Below, piece by piece: positions 11,288 to 22,351 of a stretch of 64,000 bases of DNA. Position numbers and translations under genes: made by a program. The notes below the pieces were generated by a model that was not told where the DNA came from, searched no databases, and worked only from the letters and a program-made list of their open reading frames with translations. Origin of the DNA: Eretmocerus hayati (taxonomy: Eukaryota; Arthropoda; Insecta; Hymenoptera; Aphelinidae); contig CM056743.1 of NCBI GenBank assembly GCA_029851415.1, positions 34,984,714 to 35,048,713 of the forward strand, given 5' to 3'. Each line of letters begins with the position of its first letter. Position 1 is the first letter of the stretch.

Positions 11288-11307
11288 TGTAGCGGCTGGC
11301 TTGCCGC
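11288..11307 (-). repeat. Element B left LTR, outer 20 bp
   Basis: TGTAGCGGCTGGCTTGCCGC matches the start of the right LTR at 27051-27070. The LTR resumes at 22352 after element A. The last four bases, CCGC (11304-11307), are the left target duplication of element A. Confidence 0.9.
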
Positions 11308-11886
11308 TGTTACGTACTAAATCTAGGGAAATAGTACGTATTCGATATTTGAAATGAAGAATGAATAAGAATGAGTTTAGCTCGAATGATCCACTTTTAA
11401 ACAATGATTTTATGTTTGAATTTACCTTTTGGTTCGCCGACGCGAGTAGGGAGAAGGGTGAATGACGTATACACAGAGTTATGAATAAACTATTTGAGCT
11501 ATATTGTTCAGAATGATCAAGACTCGAGAAATAGATGAAGCGTGAAGCGCTTTGACAAAAAGATGTGATCTAGCCGAAGGGCAGTGTAGCTCTGATGGTG
11601 GGCCGCTTTGCTCGTCGATGCGGCGGTGGCGTGGGCGTCGGGCCCTTCCAATGGGCCTTGTTGCTGTCTCTCTCGCACTCGTGGCTGCTTGGCTAGCGAG
11701 AGCGTCGAGCGATGTTTGAAGGGCGAGTCTTCATAGGTTTCAAAAAGGGGTGGCTTGTATTCAATTATTCTTAGCTAATTACGCTGCCAGCTATAGTGAC
11801 CATTTATATACGGTGATTTGAATCGGGCGCGGGTCTTATACCATATTCGTCAGTTATCTACTTTATCAACATATCACCTCGTTACA
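11308..11886 (-). repeat. Element A 3' LTR (579 bp)
   Basis: Bounded by TGTTACG and CGTTACA on the plus strand (TGTAACG...CGTAACA in element sense). A TATA-like sequence, TATATAAATG, lies on the minus strand at 11811-11820. It differs from the other LTR at about three sites (for example gcgagta/gcgaata, gggcagtg/ggccagtg, tgggcct/tggacct). Confidence 0.93.
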
Positions 11887-11897
11887 CTTCCACCCTT
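11887..11897 (-). promoter_or_regulatory. Polypurine tract of element A
   Basis: On the minus strand the sequence reads AAGGGTGGAAG immediately before the 3' LTR (TGTAACG). This is the position and composition expected for plus-strand priming in reverse transcription. Confidence 0.75.
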
Positions 11898-13455
11898 ATG
11901 AAAAAAAATTGTTTACAATTTTTTCAGCAAACATTCTATATAATATGTTTTACGTGAACGAGCTGAGCTAATTATTCTCTCGTTTCATAATTTTTCTTCG
12001 ATCCTACATATCATATATTACTATTGATCTCTCGTCGCAACGATATCATTAATTACAACTATCATATACGTTCTTCCTATTTTCTCTTCAAATTGAATCC
12101 ACAAAACATGATCGTTTTTGCCTGAATGATGTTAAAAATTCTCCAATCTCGAAAAAATGAGAATGTTCGAAATACTTGGATAATTTTGAAACGCGCAGAA
12201 ATTCGTCTGATTTTTCGTGGGAACTTTGAATGGCAAGCAGAACTTTAAAATGATATTATCAAGAACATTTTACGAATTTTCACAAAAAGACCTCAAATTT
12301 TGGTGTTAATATTTTACAAAAATTGTATTCAGAATTTCGAAAGTTTGAAACTGCATTTTTCAGTTTATTTTATGAATATTCCAATGATCACGTAGAATAA
12401 CGAAATTGAAAGAATTACTAAAATATGGGTAGTTGCAAGTATCTGAATTTTCATTTGTTCAACTTAAAGTTCTATGAATATTTACTCACTTTCGATTACA
12501 TTACAGCCCTAAATCTCATTCTCCAACTCATACTGAATTTTCGTTCAATTCTAATGCATAATATATATCGATTTATTCTATCTCGCACAATAATTCTATC
12601 TCCAATTTTGACGAAAGCAGTTTTGTATCTCACTCATTCTTTCTCAACATAGATCTTCTAAACTGTACCGACTGGATTTAGAAAATATGTTCAATAAATC
12701 TGGCAAGCAACCAAGGAACCTATTAGATCGAGACATTACAGCAAACGGAAAACCAATTTGGAATGACGATTTTCAGAAAAAGATAATGAAAGAGCAAAAT
12801 TACTATATTCAATAAGTACGAGATCCTGATCAGCAATCATTTTAGTTTGAAGAATTATAATTTTGTCGATCTGTATCGTTACTGAAAATGGAATCTTGTC
12901 ATTTAACCTCCTGTAATTTTACTCGAACTAAAAACTGTTCCGATAAATCTACGTGGCAACGTCAGTTTCATCAAATGCTGAGAATGCAGGTTATCTATTT
13001 CTCTTTCATCGTAATAAATGCGGACGTGATTTTCCTACTCGTGATTCAAAAATCATGTTCAAGGTACTATTCGATGCTCAGAATCTCTGAGTTTAGGGAC
13101 GATTGAACTATTTACTTTGATTTAAAAGATGAAAGAACTGCTGCCTATTATATGTAAATTTTCAATTTCAACTGGTATACTAGTCTAATTGACTCATGAT
13201 TCCCTAAATACTTCAGAATTTTACCGAAATTCTAATTTCGACGATGAAAAACGACAACTTTAATTGCACAGATCTAAAACAGCAACTTCAATAATTCATT
13301 CTATTTGATTTCCATGCTCCAAAAATTGGGTTTGATTTTCTATCCGCAATTTCAATTGGTATGTTCAAAATACCATTCAAATCGTAAAATCTTTGAAGCA
13401 AATGAACCTATTTTTCTGGTTATATCATAGAACGAATACGATAATTTCAACTGAG
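11898..13455. other. Element A interior, 3' side: non-coding
   Basis: AT-rich, with many stops in all frames. No integrase, RT or other pol motif is visible although this is where the end of pol would lie in an autonomous minus-strand element. Confidence 0.6.
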
Positions 13456-13457
13456 AT

Positions 13458-13502
13458 AAAAAATTTCAATTTCAAATTTCAATTTTCAATTTCAATTTAT
13501 TT
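13458..13502 (-). repeat. Microsatellite-like 3' tail of the non-LTR element
   Basis: On the plus strand this is repeated TTTCAATTTCAAATTTCAAT. In element sense it reads as (A)ATTGAAA repeats after about 290 nt of 3' UTR. Short tandem 3' tails instead of poly(A) are typical of CR1/L2/I-group elements. Confidence 0.6.
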
Positions 13503-13795
13503 AGACCAGGTTTATACAACTAGTTCAAAGTACTCTCTGCAGAGGTGCTATCGCACCTGTGCGCAGACTGGCATAAAATACATATACTTAATACTAAGAA
13601 AAAAATAACTTACAACCTACAGCAGTGCTTACAAACTAGAGAAAAAGGAAAAATAAAAACAACTAGTAGTTTTGCATAACAGGAAATCTAGACGAAAGAT
13701 TTACTGCGAGATTAACTGCGAAAAAGGGGAACATTGTTACATATGAGGGTAAACGCTCATAGTATTTTCCATTAAAAGAAAGCAAAAAGTCGCGT

Positions 13796-16705
13796 TCATA
13801 TCAGTTCCTCTGAAAAGGCATTTGTAGTTCTGATCCAGGATTCGATTTTCTTTCTGAAATTTTTACAATTCAGTGATTTTAATTCAGCTGGTAACTTGTT
13901 AAAATATAGGGCTCCTATGTATCTATGATTTCTTTTTCCTACTTCCTTCTGTACTTTAGGCAATTCAATCTGCTTATACCTTGTGATTGCTTTGTTATTG
14001 ATATAAATATTCTTGAAATCATCATAATGATAACTTATGCATTGCGAGATGAAATTTCTTTTTAGATCTAGAGGTAAAAAGAAATTTCTGTCTTTTCTTT
14101 GCATGATTTTCATTACTTTTCGGTGAATTCTCTTAAGACTTTCGAAAACCGTCAAGTTAGCGGATCCCCAGGCTATTATTCCATATATTGCAACGCTGTA
14201 ATAAATTCCATACATGATATCTGATAAACTTTTGATACTAAGAATTTTACTAAGCCTACTCAGAGCATAAATTGTGTATTTGGTTTTCTTTACTTTGCTA
14301 TCAATTTCAAATTCCCATCTTAAGTTACAGTCTATGATAATACCCAAGTACTTGGTACTTTCCACTCTCTGCACTAATTGGTCTTGAATTTTTAAGATAA
14401 ATTCAGCAGGTACACTATCTTTGTAGTTTCCGAAGGTCATACAGACAGTTTTCTCCACATTAAGGGACAAAATATTTTCTTGAAGCCAGTTTTTAACAAT
14501 AATCAGTTGCGTTTTCAATCGAGACAGGACATCCTTCCAGGTCATACCAGAACACAAGATAACTGTGTCATCTGCATATGATATAAGAGTACAATCATTA
14601 ATTTCAATCTCAAAAATATCATTTATGTAAACTATGAAAAGAAGTGGGCCTAGTATTGTGCCTTGAGGCACACCAGTATCTATGATTGATTTGGGGCTTT
14701 TGTGACTCTCTATCTTTACCACTTGAGTACGATTTTCCAAATAATTCTTAATCAAATCATTCACTATTCCTCTTATTCCTATGTTGTTCAGTTTAATTAA
14801 CAGTATTTCATGATCGACAGTGTCGAATGCTTTGGCCAAATCCAAAAACACAGCAGCCACTGGTTCATTTTTGTCTAATTTATTGTGCAAAAAATTTATG
14901 ACTTCTGCCAGTGCATTATTAGTACTCAATTTTTTTCTGAAACCATATTGTTTTTTTGAGATTAGTTTATATTTGTTCAAGAAATTGACAATCCTCGAGT
15001 AAAGGATTTTTTCAAATACTTTCGCTAGGTTAGAAATTAGTGAGATAGGCCTGTAATTATTTACAAGGTACTTTTTACCAGATTTGTGAATAGGTACGAT
15101 CTCTGCATTCTTGAAATGATCTGGACAGATGCCTGTTTCAAAACTCATATTGATAATGTGCACTAAAACCTTCAAGAAGTTGTTATTTTCAGCAAAAATT
15201 TTTAGCATGGAAGCGTGTATTCCGTCTATCCCACCTCGTTTGTTCTTTAGAGATTGTATAGTTTGATATATTTCTCTCGTATTTGTGTGATTCAGATAAA
15301 TAGAGTTGATAATCTTATGCTTATATTTACATTTTTCTTTTCTGTGTGGAATTTTACTCGCTAAGCGTTTTCCTATCCTGCTAAAATATTTGTTCATATG
15401 ATCGGCTATTTGCTGAGTGTTAGTGATTTTTCCCTGGTCTTCGACATCTTGTATATAGTCTATGTTAGCATGATTTTTCTTTGATCTGCTTCTTAATCTA
15501 TCATTCACATACTTCCATATCTTTTTTGTATCTTTCCCTAGACTGTTTATAATGTTCTTTTCATAATTTTCTCTCGCTTTTTTAGTCAATGATTCAACTT
15601 CTTTTTTCTTACTTACATAAAGAGTCGAGAGATTTTCATTAGGTTCACTTTTCTTCAACTTCAGGTACAAATTTTCTTTTTCTTTTATGACTTTCAACAA
15701 TTTTGTATCGATCCAAGGTTTCCTGATTTTTTCCTTTCTTGTAACTCGATCTATACTGTCTTTCATCACAGATTTCATTTTTTCAACTAATAAATTCGTA
15801 GCCCTATTTACGTCTTCTATCTTCAGAAGATCTTCCCATTTAGTGACTCCAATAAGTTTCCTCATGCGGTTAAAATTTGTTTTGGTGTAACTTCCATTAT
15901 TTTCCTTCTTCACAACTCTCCCCTGAATCTCAAGGAATAAGGGATAGTGGTCTGTTGTGTCTTGATTCAGTCTTATAGACCTATACATCATCTTAGATTT
16001 GACAAAGGCATTATCTATACACGAATCTAAGCCTGTGACAGCTTTTCGCGTCGGTTTGTTAAAATATGGTAAGTATCCTTCCTCTGAGAAGGTATCAACC
16101 ATTGATATACTATCTAGTTCGTTTTTATTCACATCTATATTGTAATCACCAAATATTATATGATTCTTTGTTTTTCTATAACTGGTAAGGAACTTCTTCA
16201 AACTCTCAACGAATAATTTTTTATTACTACTTGGGGAACGATAAAGGCCACTAATGAGAAGATCCTCTGATTTATCGAAATATAGTTTAACATTCAGAAT
16301 TTTAGTAGTTCCAATATCAACAATCTCGCATTCATGCTTAGTATTCTCTTTGACATAAATTGCAACTCCATCAGCCTTATTGATGCAACTATTGTTCAGA
16401 TACAATAAATATCCAGGGATATCTAGGAAGGAACTATTACTTTCATTTAGCCAGGTCTCAACACAAATAATAACCAAGGGTTTCTCTAGTAATTGGCTGA
16501 GTATAGTTTCAACTTTGTTAAAATTTTTGTTAAGACTTCTGACATTTAGGTACATAATGAGTTCATTACCTGATCTCAGGATACTATGTAAATCTTCAGT
16601 TCTTTCTACAATTTTTTCTGTAACAACTACTCCTTCATATACTTCCCTCTCCGTCTCTCCTTCTGCTTCTTCTTGTTCTCTTTCATCTGACAGTCTATCA
16701 TTCAC
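13796..16705 (-). CDS. Non-LTR ORF2: AP endonuclease-reverse transcriptase, 969 aa
   Basis: This protein nicks target DNA and primes reverse transcription from the nick. The N-terminal apurinic-like endonuclease shows ETWL (E83), GLYRSP (~153-158), GDYNID (~186-191) and TDHYPL (~251-256). The reverse transcriptase shows GVPQGTILGPLLF (~676) and the catalytic SYADD box (~707). A C-terminal region with RIHRKVMKIMQR-type sequence follows, as in CR1/Jockey-group proteins. No RNase H domain is seen. The open frame begins after a TAA at 16799-16801, and the first listed codon (16705) is GTG. The first in-frame ATG is at 16553-16555 (residue 51), right at the endonuclease start. Translation may begin there or by reinitiation after ORF1, whose stop is about 100 nt upstream. 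All catalytic motifs look intact. Confidence 0.95.
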   Translation of the reverse strand: MNDRLSDEREQEEAEGETEREVYEGVVVTEKIVERTEDLHSILRSGNELIMYLNVRSLNKNFNKVETILSQLLEKPLVIICVETWLNESNSSFLDIPGYLLYLNNSCINKADGVAIYVKENTKHECEIVDIGTTKILNVKLYFDKSEDLLISGLYRSPSSNKKLFVESLKKFLTSYRKTKNHIIFGDYNIDVNKNELDSISMVDTFSEEGYLPYFNKPTRKAVTGLDSCIDNAFVKSKMMYRSIRLNQDTTDHYPLFLEIQGRVVKKENNGSYTKTNFNRMRKLIGVTKWEDLLKIEDVNRATNLLVEKMKSVMKDSIDRVTRKEKIRKPWIDTKLLKVIKEKENLYLKLKKSEPNENLSTLYVSKKKEVESLTKKARENYEKNIINSLGKDTKKIWKYVNDRLRSRSKKNHANIDYIQDVEDQGKITNTQQIADHMNKYFSRIGKRLASKIPHRKEKCKYKHKIINSIYLNHTNTREIYQTIQSLKNKRGGIDGIHASMLKIFAENNNFLKVLVHIINMSFETGICPDHFKNAEIVPIHKSGKKYLVNNYRPISLISNLAKVFEKILYSRIVNFLNKYKLISKKQYGFRKKLSTNNALAEVINFLHNKLDKNEPVAAVFLDLAKAFDTVDHEILLIKLNNIGIRGIVNDLIKNYLENRTQVVKIESHKSPKSIIDTGVPQGTILGPLLFIVYINDIFEIEINDCTLISYADDTVILCSGMTWKDVLSRLKTQLIIVKNWLQENILSLNVEKTVCMTFGNYKDSVPAEFILKIQDQLVQRVESTKYLGIIIDCNLRWEFEIDSKVKKTKYTIYALSRLSKILSIKSLSDIMYGIYYSVAIYGIIAWGSANLTVFESLKRIHRKVMKIMQRKDRNFFLPLDLKRNFISQCISYHYDDFKNIYINNKAITRYKQIELPKVQKEVGKRNHRYIGALYFNKLPAELKSLNCKNFRKKIESWIRTTNAFSEELI

Positions 16706-16802
16706 TTCAACTTTGGAATTTCCTTGCTTCTTTGAGTTCTTTTTCTGCCTTTTATTATTCTTTTTTTTCCTTCTATGAAAATTCAGCTTGAGAGGATCTT
16801 AT

Positions 16803-18230
16803 TTATTTCCGTGATTCAGCTACACTCGTAGGTGTGTACGGGTAATTGGTTTTTTTGATGGTTCTGTGTAACAGAAACTTGTACGTATCACACATAATTT
16901 TGTTGTCTGCACAGTGATTGGTATTCTTCTGTAGTTTCCATTTTTCATTCGTCTCAATGCAGTTAGAACATTTTGGCGTATTCTTGTTTTGGCAATCATT
17001 TTCGTTGTGGTCTTCAGCACAATATTTACATTTATACTCATTGTAACATTTCTTCGCTCCATGTCCATATTTATTACATTTATAACACATTCCGATATTA
17101 AAATCATCGAAGACTGGGCATCGATTGTATCCTACATAAATCATTCTTTCTGTCATAATTTTCATATAAGCTTCTCTTGAAACCTCCATTATCAAATTCA
17201 ACTTTTTGGTTCTTTTGCTTATATACTTGTGTACAATTCTTACTGTTTCTTTACCAACCAGGTTGTTTCTGTTGCGGATGTCATTTTCTATATTATCATT
17301 ATCTGTGTCGGTCACGTTGGGATCTACTCCAACCACGTTAATTCTTGGCTCTTTCATTTTTTCTATTTCAATGTTTATCTTCAAATTTTCTTCCTTCATT
17401 AGTGTGTCACTAACCTTTTTGATGTCACCAGGGTCTCTACACTTTAAATAGATCTTATTCTTGATTTCTTTGAGCTTGTTAATGGGACAGTTAATTTTCT
17501 CACTTAGTGCTTTCTTGATTAATTTCGTTGATTCCTCTTTTTCTCTATCTTGCCCTTGAAGTTCTATGATGATGTCTGGTACATTCACTAAGGATTGTTT
17601 TGGTTTCATGGCGACCACTTGAGCATAATCTTGGGTGTTGATTTCTTGGCTTCTTGGGTGCATGTTCAACTTCATTAACTCATTATTCTCTTTCAGTAAA
17701 CTGTTATTTTCTTTCAATTCAGTGTTCAGTTGCATCAGAATGTCATTTTTTTCCGATAGGTGCTCATTTTCAGAATCTAGTTTGGAGTTTTCTAGTTTTA
17801 AACTCGCTATTTCGTTTTTTAGTACATCCACACACTCACCTGAATTACTACTCTTGGAATTATTCACACTATTGCTCTTGAGTAACACGTCATATTTCGA
17901 CTTCATCTCATTAAACATTCTACCAGCTTCTTTGTACTTGTTTTCCAACTGCTTGTAGCTAGTTTGATATTTCGCCAATTTGTCTGTGAGATTTGCTACT
18001 ACAACACGTGCATCCTCGTTTGAGGTTAGGTCGCATTCACTATGATCGTTACATATCACAAATACAGGTGTAATAAACTTCCCACTATTAAGAGTCTTCA
18101 CAAAATCACTTTTGTGATACACTCCTTCACATAATAGACACACAACTATTCCAGCGGCTTTTGTAGGGTGACATTTGAAATAAATATCCGGAGGCACTTT
18201 GTCCGGCTGCTGCTCCGTGCCGGACGCCAT
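16803..18230 (-). CDS. Non-LTR ORF1: nucleic-acid-binding gag-like protein, 475 aa
   Basis: ORF1 proteins coat the element RNA. Here a Cys/His cluster (C20, C31, C34, H39) at the N-terminus resembles a PHD-type finger seen in some CR1-group ORF1 proteins. Residues ~75-195 are heptad-rich and likely coiled coil. A middle basic region leads to zinc knuckles starting near residue 380 (CYKCNKYGHGAKKC), then CKYCAEDHNENDC and further Cys/His pairs. The ATG at 18228-18230 has a good context (AACATGG). It ends about 100 nt before the ORF2 GTG, in a different frame. It is intact and co-directional with ORF2. Confidence 0.92.
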   Translation of the reverse strand: MASGTEQQPDKVPPDIYFKCHPTKAAGIVVCLLCEGVYHKSDFVKTLNSGKFITPVFVICNDHSECDLTSNEDARVVVANLTDKLAKYQTSYKQLENKYKEAGRMFNEMKSKYDVLLKSNSVNNSKSSNSGECVDVLKNEIASLKLENSKLDSENEHLSEKNDILMQLNTELKENNSLLKENNELMKLNMHPRSQEINTQDYAQVVAMKPKQSLVNVPDIIIELQGQDREKEESTKLIKKALSEKINCPINKLKEIKNKIYLKCRDPGDIKKVSDTLMKEENLKINIEIEKMKEPRINVVGVDPNVTDTDNDNIENDIRNRNNLVGKETVRIVHKYISKRTKKLNLIMEVSREAYMKIMTERMIYVGYNRCPVFDDFNIGMCYKCNKYGHGAKKCYNEYKCKYCAEDHNENDCQNKNTPKCSNCIETNEKWKLQKNTNHCADNKIMCDTYKFLLHRTIKKTNYPYTPTSVAESRK

Positions 18231-18240
18231 GTTTTTTGTG

Positions 18241-20060
18241 AAATGCTATACTCGATTTAATCTGATTTTTAGAACTCAAATAATATCTCAAATTCGACAA
18301 TTAATAGTGACAACTCCACTCATACAACAAAAATCAGCAACAAATTATTCAAACCATTATTTGATTACTTCAAAATCTTATCCGTATTGTTGATGCAAAA
18401 TAATTCTCACTCATACATCCTCACAATCTAAACATCTCATTCTTGATTTGAACTTTGACCAAAACTAATCTGACTAAACGAGACGTGATTGGATATGTTT
18501 TGAATATAAATTACAAATGTAGCAAGAAGAAAAATTGAAGCAGACGACTCTAGCTGGAATACTGACATTCGAAAAGTCGTGAGCAACTGTAGGCGTGTCT
18601 CAAAATGCATAAATCCGTCTAAGATATGGTGTAGGATCAACTATTCTGTGATTTATCCGTGCTTCAAAAAGCAAAAATTCTAGAGCAAAACCGACAATTT
18701 TTGCAAGAATATACCATGGAAATGCTTAAAATTTTCAATGTATATTATGGCAATGTTATACTGTAGCTTTTTAAAATTTATCTTCTCGAATGAGCTGGAA
18801 TGATATTGTTGTTCAATCTGAAACCATCCGTCAAATATTCGGAACGCAAATCTCGGGAGAAATCCGAATATATTTGATCCAATCATCATTTGTTTCTGGC
18901 TGAAATTCATCACGTGATTTGAAAAAGGATTCAGGCAATATTCATGAATATCAGTCACTCGCATTCATCAAATGCTCATACAATCGCTCAGTAGCCTAAT
19001 TAGAACGCATGAGAATTTCGCGGGTGAGAGCTACACTGTGAACGTGGCCTTATGTATCACATACCATAACGTACTTCATGAAACGCCCCTGCATAGTACA
19101 GGCTGAAGCAGACAGTGGCGGGACATAACACATGCATAATTATGAATCTGGTTTTTCAGCTTCTGTATCAAAATTGGTTCATGACAGCTTTTTGGAGAAC
19201 AACTTATTCCTAACATTCGTGACTCTAATCCTATTCTCTTTCCATTGTGTTGTGAAATTTCATTGTGGAATCTCTAATGAACTCAAACCCCATAGAGTGT
19301 GTTGTGAGTGGTTTGCTTTGTTATTGTATGTGCATTTCAAGAATGTCATGTAGCCATCAAGCTATTCATCCATTCATCAAAATTTTAGACTAACTATTTT
19401 GTGTTATATGAAAACAGGTTCTCGGATAATCCAGTGATTCTTGTTTCTGATTGTATATCAACATATTAGCTGTGCTCAAGTACAATTGTAGTGATCATGA
19501 TGGTGAAAAGCTAATCCAATATAAAAGTGTCTAGTATTCAATACCTAAATAAGTGAATGAATGTTTATATCGGCTGGAGGCTCAAATCTCTAATCAGTTC
19601 AAGAAGTAGATAGTGTTTTTGGTGTAGTTTTGCTAGAAGTGATGTGCTGGCATGTGAGTCATTGCATTTTCAGATAAGTTTCAGAGGTATACTACTTTCT
19701 CGGCTTTACCCTATTCAAGTATATTATCTCATCCAAGTTGTCAGCGTGTCTTTACTACATTGCTCCTATATGAAATAGTAGTCAAGAAGATGTCGATGAT
19801 ATGTTCTACCACCCATTACCAGTTTATTTCACTACTTTCTATGTAGAAGTTTGTTCATATTACAAGAAGTCAGCCGACTGTTCTGTCACCACATCATTTA
19901 CCAAATTCATCATATTATCAAGTCAGTATAATAGCCATCTTATTTTCATTCATCATTTCATGTTTGTCTTATCATTTCTTTCATTCCAGTCCAATCTGTC
20001 CCAGGCCTGTTATCATATCATCTCTTTTCATCATTTCATTATTCTCTGATTATTTTGTTC
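18241..20060. other. Element A interior / possible 5' UTR of the non-LTR element: non-coding
   Basis: AT-rich with no family-like ORF. The first ~100-200 bp next to 18,230 may be the 5' UTR of the non-LTR element; the rest is element A interior. Confidence 0.5.
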
Positions 20061-20460
20061 TCACCTTGGCTCATGAAGGTGTCCCGCAAGCCCTTGGCAT
20101 GCTAAAGAGCGAACTCAAATCAGTACCATGTTATCATTTCATCATTAGTTCTCACCTTGACTCATGAAGGTGTCCCGCATGTCCTGTGTCATGCTAAAGA
20201 GCGAACTTTCATCATTTTCATTTTTTTTTGTCTTGTCATGTTTTGTCAAAGCCCTCACCTTGACTCATGAAGGTGTCCCGCAAGCCCTGTGGCATGCTAA
20301 AGAGCGAGCTTTCATTCATTCCATTATTCTTTCAAGCATCATCACAATCTTTACCAATTTCACACTGTCAATTTGTCTTTGTCTTGTCGAAGCCCTCACC
20401 TTGGCTCATGAAGGTGTCCCGCAAGCCCTGTGGCATGCTGAAGAGCGGGCTTCCATTCAC
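20061..20460. repeat. Four interspersed copies of a ~55-bp repeat
   Basis: Four copies of a block reading TCATGAAGGTGTCCCGCA..CCC, then GGCATGCT(A/G)AAGAGCG, begin near 20,064, 20,153, 20,253 and 20,396, separated by unique AT-rich spacers of about 35-90 bp. The blocks are more GC-rich than the spacers and well conserved. The small ORFs across this region come from the repeats. Its place is toward the 5' (leader/gag) side of minus-strand element A. Confidence 0.75.
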
Positions 20461-21768
20461 TCCCTCATTCTCTCAAACATCATCAAAATTTTTTTTAATC
20501 ATGTCACAACATTATATATCATGCCCATTATTTTCATTTCTGACTGTACGAGTGATCCATTTCCCAGAGAAATTCTTTTCATGCATTACATTTTTTCAAT
20601 AATCCAAGTGCAAACACCACATAGTTATAAGGTCAGTTGCTACTCGAGTGGGGATATAAGAATTCATTGTAGTACGTAAGATGAAAATTCAGATATCTGA
20701 TCAGTTATGAAGTTTTCAGAGTATTGATAAGATAGTTTTAAAGTGGTTGAATCAATGTTTGGGGTTGATGAGGAGCTACGTAGCATGCCCATCTTCTCCA
20801 CACACTGATCCGAAAGGTCAAAAGTAGTTAGACGAGTAATATTTATAGATGAATAGCAGTAAATAGGTAAGGTGTTCAGATAGCTAATAAGTATTAGAAT
20901 AGTGATCTACATTTCTAGTAGTAGTCATGTTATATTCATGAAGCCGTATACTATTTATTCCAATCTTTTAATAATGAGAAAAATTTTTATCAAAGATTTG
21001 TTTTCAAATGCTAGTCCTCATCAATAATATTGTCCTTCCGTATAGTATCTAAGATAAATTTCAAGCTATGTTGAATGTCTATCATGAACTTCAATATTTT
21101 ACTCAACAAATTGAAGATATTTTATGTATTCGCTGAACTCTTAAATAATATTGAAATCTTAAAAATTGATTGAAGTTAGTAAAGTAAGTACCAATATTGG
21201 AGATGAATTCAGAAAATATTCCATTATTGTAATAATTCTAAGTTCAAAAGTTCTCTACGAAAGGAAAACTTTGGAATGTTCTCTTCGTGCTGAAAAGACT
21301 AAGAGTTTGAACCCTCTAATGCAATGACTCATGTTGTTTTTCACTTTCATTTGCTGTGTATGGTATATGTATGCTGTGGGGGCGGGGGCGACGCCGAAAA
21401 GAGAAAGGGACGCGGATGCAGCATCCAAAAAATGGCCGACTTTTCACTTTTCTCAACTACATCTATCCTACGTTGCACACTCAAAATATATATATCAATA
21501 TTCCTATACATATTCAATATTCTCATTAAAATTTATCAATTTTACGGCCGCGAAAATACCCGGGGTCACTAGATATTAAAAGCTGGGCTTACGCTTTGAT
21601 GACGCGGATTTTGTGGCGGCGCGTCTCTCTGGGTCCGGTTTGGCTTCGCTCCGCGGGGGCGGCTTGGCTTGGTTTGGCGTCCTTTCTTCATTCTTCTATA
21701 TTTATTTATACTATCCTAATTATTTTCACTCACACTTCCCTGTACTCGCGCTGGCAGGATCGCCACTT
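20461..21768 (-). other. Element A 5' leader region: non-coding
   Basis: In element sense this follows the primer site. It includes a GC-rich stretch at 21,380-21,410 and 21,590-21,690, and otherwise AT-rich sequence with many stops. No gag motif is visible. A packaging or dimerisation signal could lie here, but nothing in the sequence proves it. Confidence 0.4.
21751..21765 (-). promoter_or_regulatory. Primer binding site of element A (tRNA-Arg-like)
   Basis: On the minus strand, 3 nt after the LTR, the sequence is TGGCGATCCTGCCAG. This is complementary to a tRNA 3' end CTGGCAGGATCG plus CCA, which I recall for insect tRNA-Arg (ACG). Arg primers are known for the mdg1/412 group of Ty3/gypsy. 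The match ends after 15 nt. Confidence 0.7.
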
Positions 21769-22347
21769 TGTTACGTACTAAATCTAGGGAAATAGTACGT
21801 ATTCGATATTTGAAATGAAGAATGAATAAGAATGAGTTTAGCTCGAATGATCCACTTTTAAACAATGATTTTATGTTTGAATTTACCTTTTGGTTCGCCG
21901 ACGCGAATAGGGAGAAGGGTGAATGACGTATACACAGAGTTATGAATAAACTATTTGAGCTATATTGTTCAGAATGATCAAGACTCGAGAAATAGATGAA
22001 GCGTGAAGCGCTTTGACAAAAAGATGTGATCTAGCCGAAGGCCAGTGTAGCTCTGATGGTGGGCCGCTTTGCTCGTCGATGCGGCGGTGGCGTGGGCGTC
22101 GGGCCCTTCCAATGGACCTTGTTGCTGTCTCTCTCGCACTCGTGGCTGCTTGGCTAGCGAGAGCGTCGAGCGATGTTTGAAGGGCGAGTCTTCATAGGTT
22201 TCAAAAAGGGGTGGCTTGTATTCAATTATTCTTAGCTAATTACGCTGCCAGCTATAGTGACCATTTATATACGGTGATTTGAATCGGGCGCGGGTCTTAT
22301 ACCATATTCGTCAGTTATCTACTTTATCAACATATCACCTCGTTACA
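21769..22347 (-). repeat. Element A 5' LTR (579 bp)
   Basis: Same length and almost the same sequence as 11308-11886. The TATA-like TATATAAATG is at 22262-22271 on the minus strand. The target duplication CCGC follows at 22348-22351. Confidence 0.93.
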
Positions 22348-22351
22348 CCGC

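Larger units (their letters stand above)
13458..18240 (-). mobile_element. Non-LTR retrotransposon nested in element A
   Basis: A two-ORF element with ORF1 (16803-18230), ORF2 (13796-16705) and a 3' tail of short imperfect repeats (ATTGAAA-type, 13458-13502). The ORF1 zinc-finger/coiled-coil/zinc-knuckle layout and ORF2 endonuclease-RT layout fit the CR1/L2/Daphne-Jockey part of the non-LTR tree. The 5' end lies somewhere above 18,230 and is not resolved; no target duplication was confirmed. Both ORFs are open, so the copy is young. Confidence 0.88.
11308..22347 (-). mobile_element. LTR retrotransposon A, non-coding, inserted in B's left LTR
   Basis: Two 579-bp LTRs (11308-11886 and 21769-22347) flank a 9,882-bp interior, with target duplication CCGC at 11304-11307 and 22348-22351. 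The uninterrupted site survives in B's other LTR (TTGCCGCTATACTTG at about 27064), which confirms the insertion. Orientation is minus, by the primer site inside the right LTR and the polypurine tract inside the left. About 4.8 kb of interior is a nested non-LTR element, leaving roughly 5 kb without gag or pol. The LTRs differ at about three positions, so insertion was recent. Confidence 0.9.
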
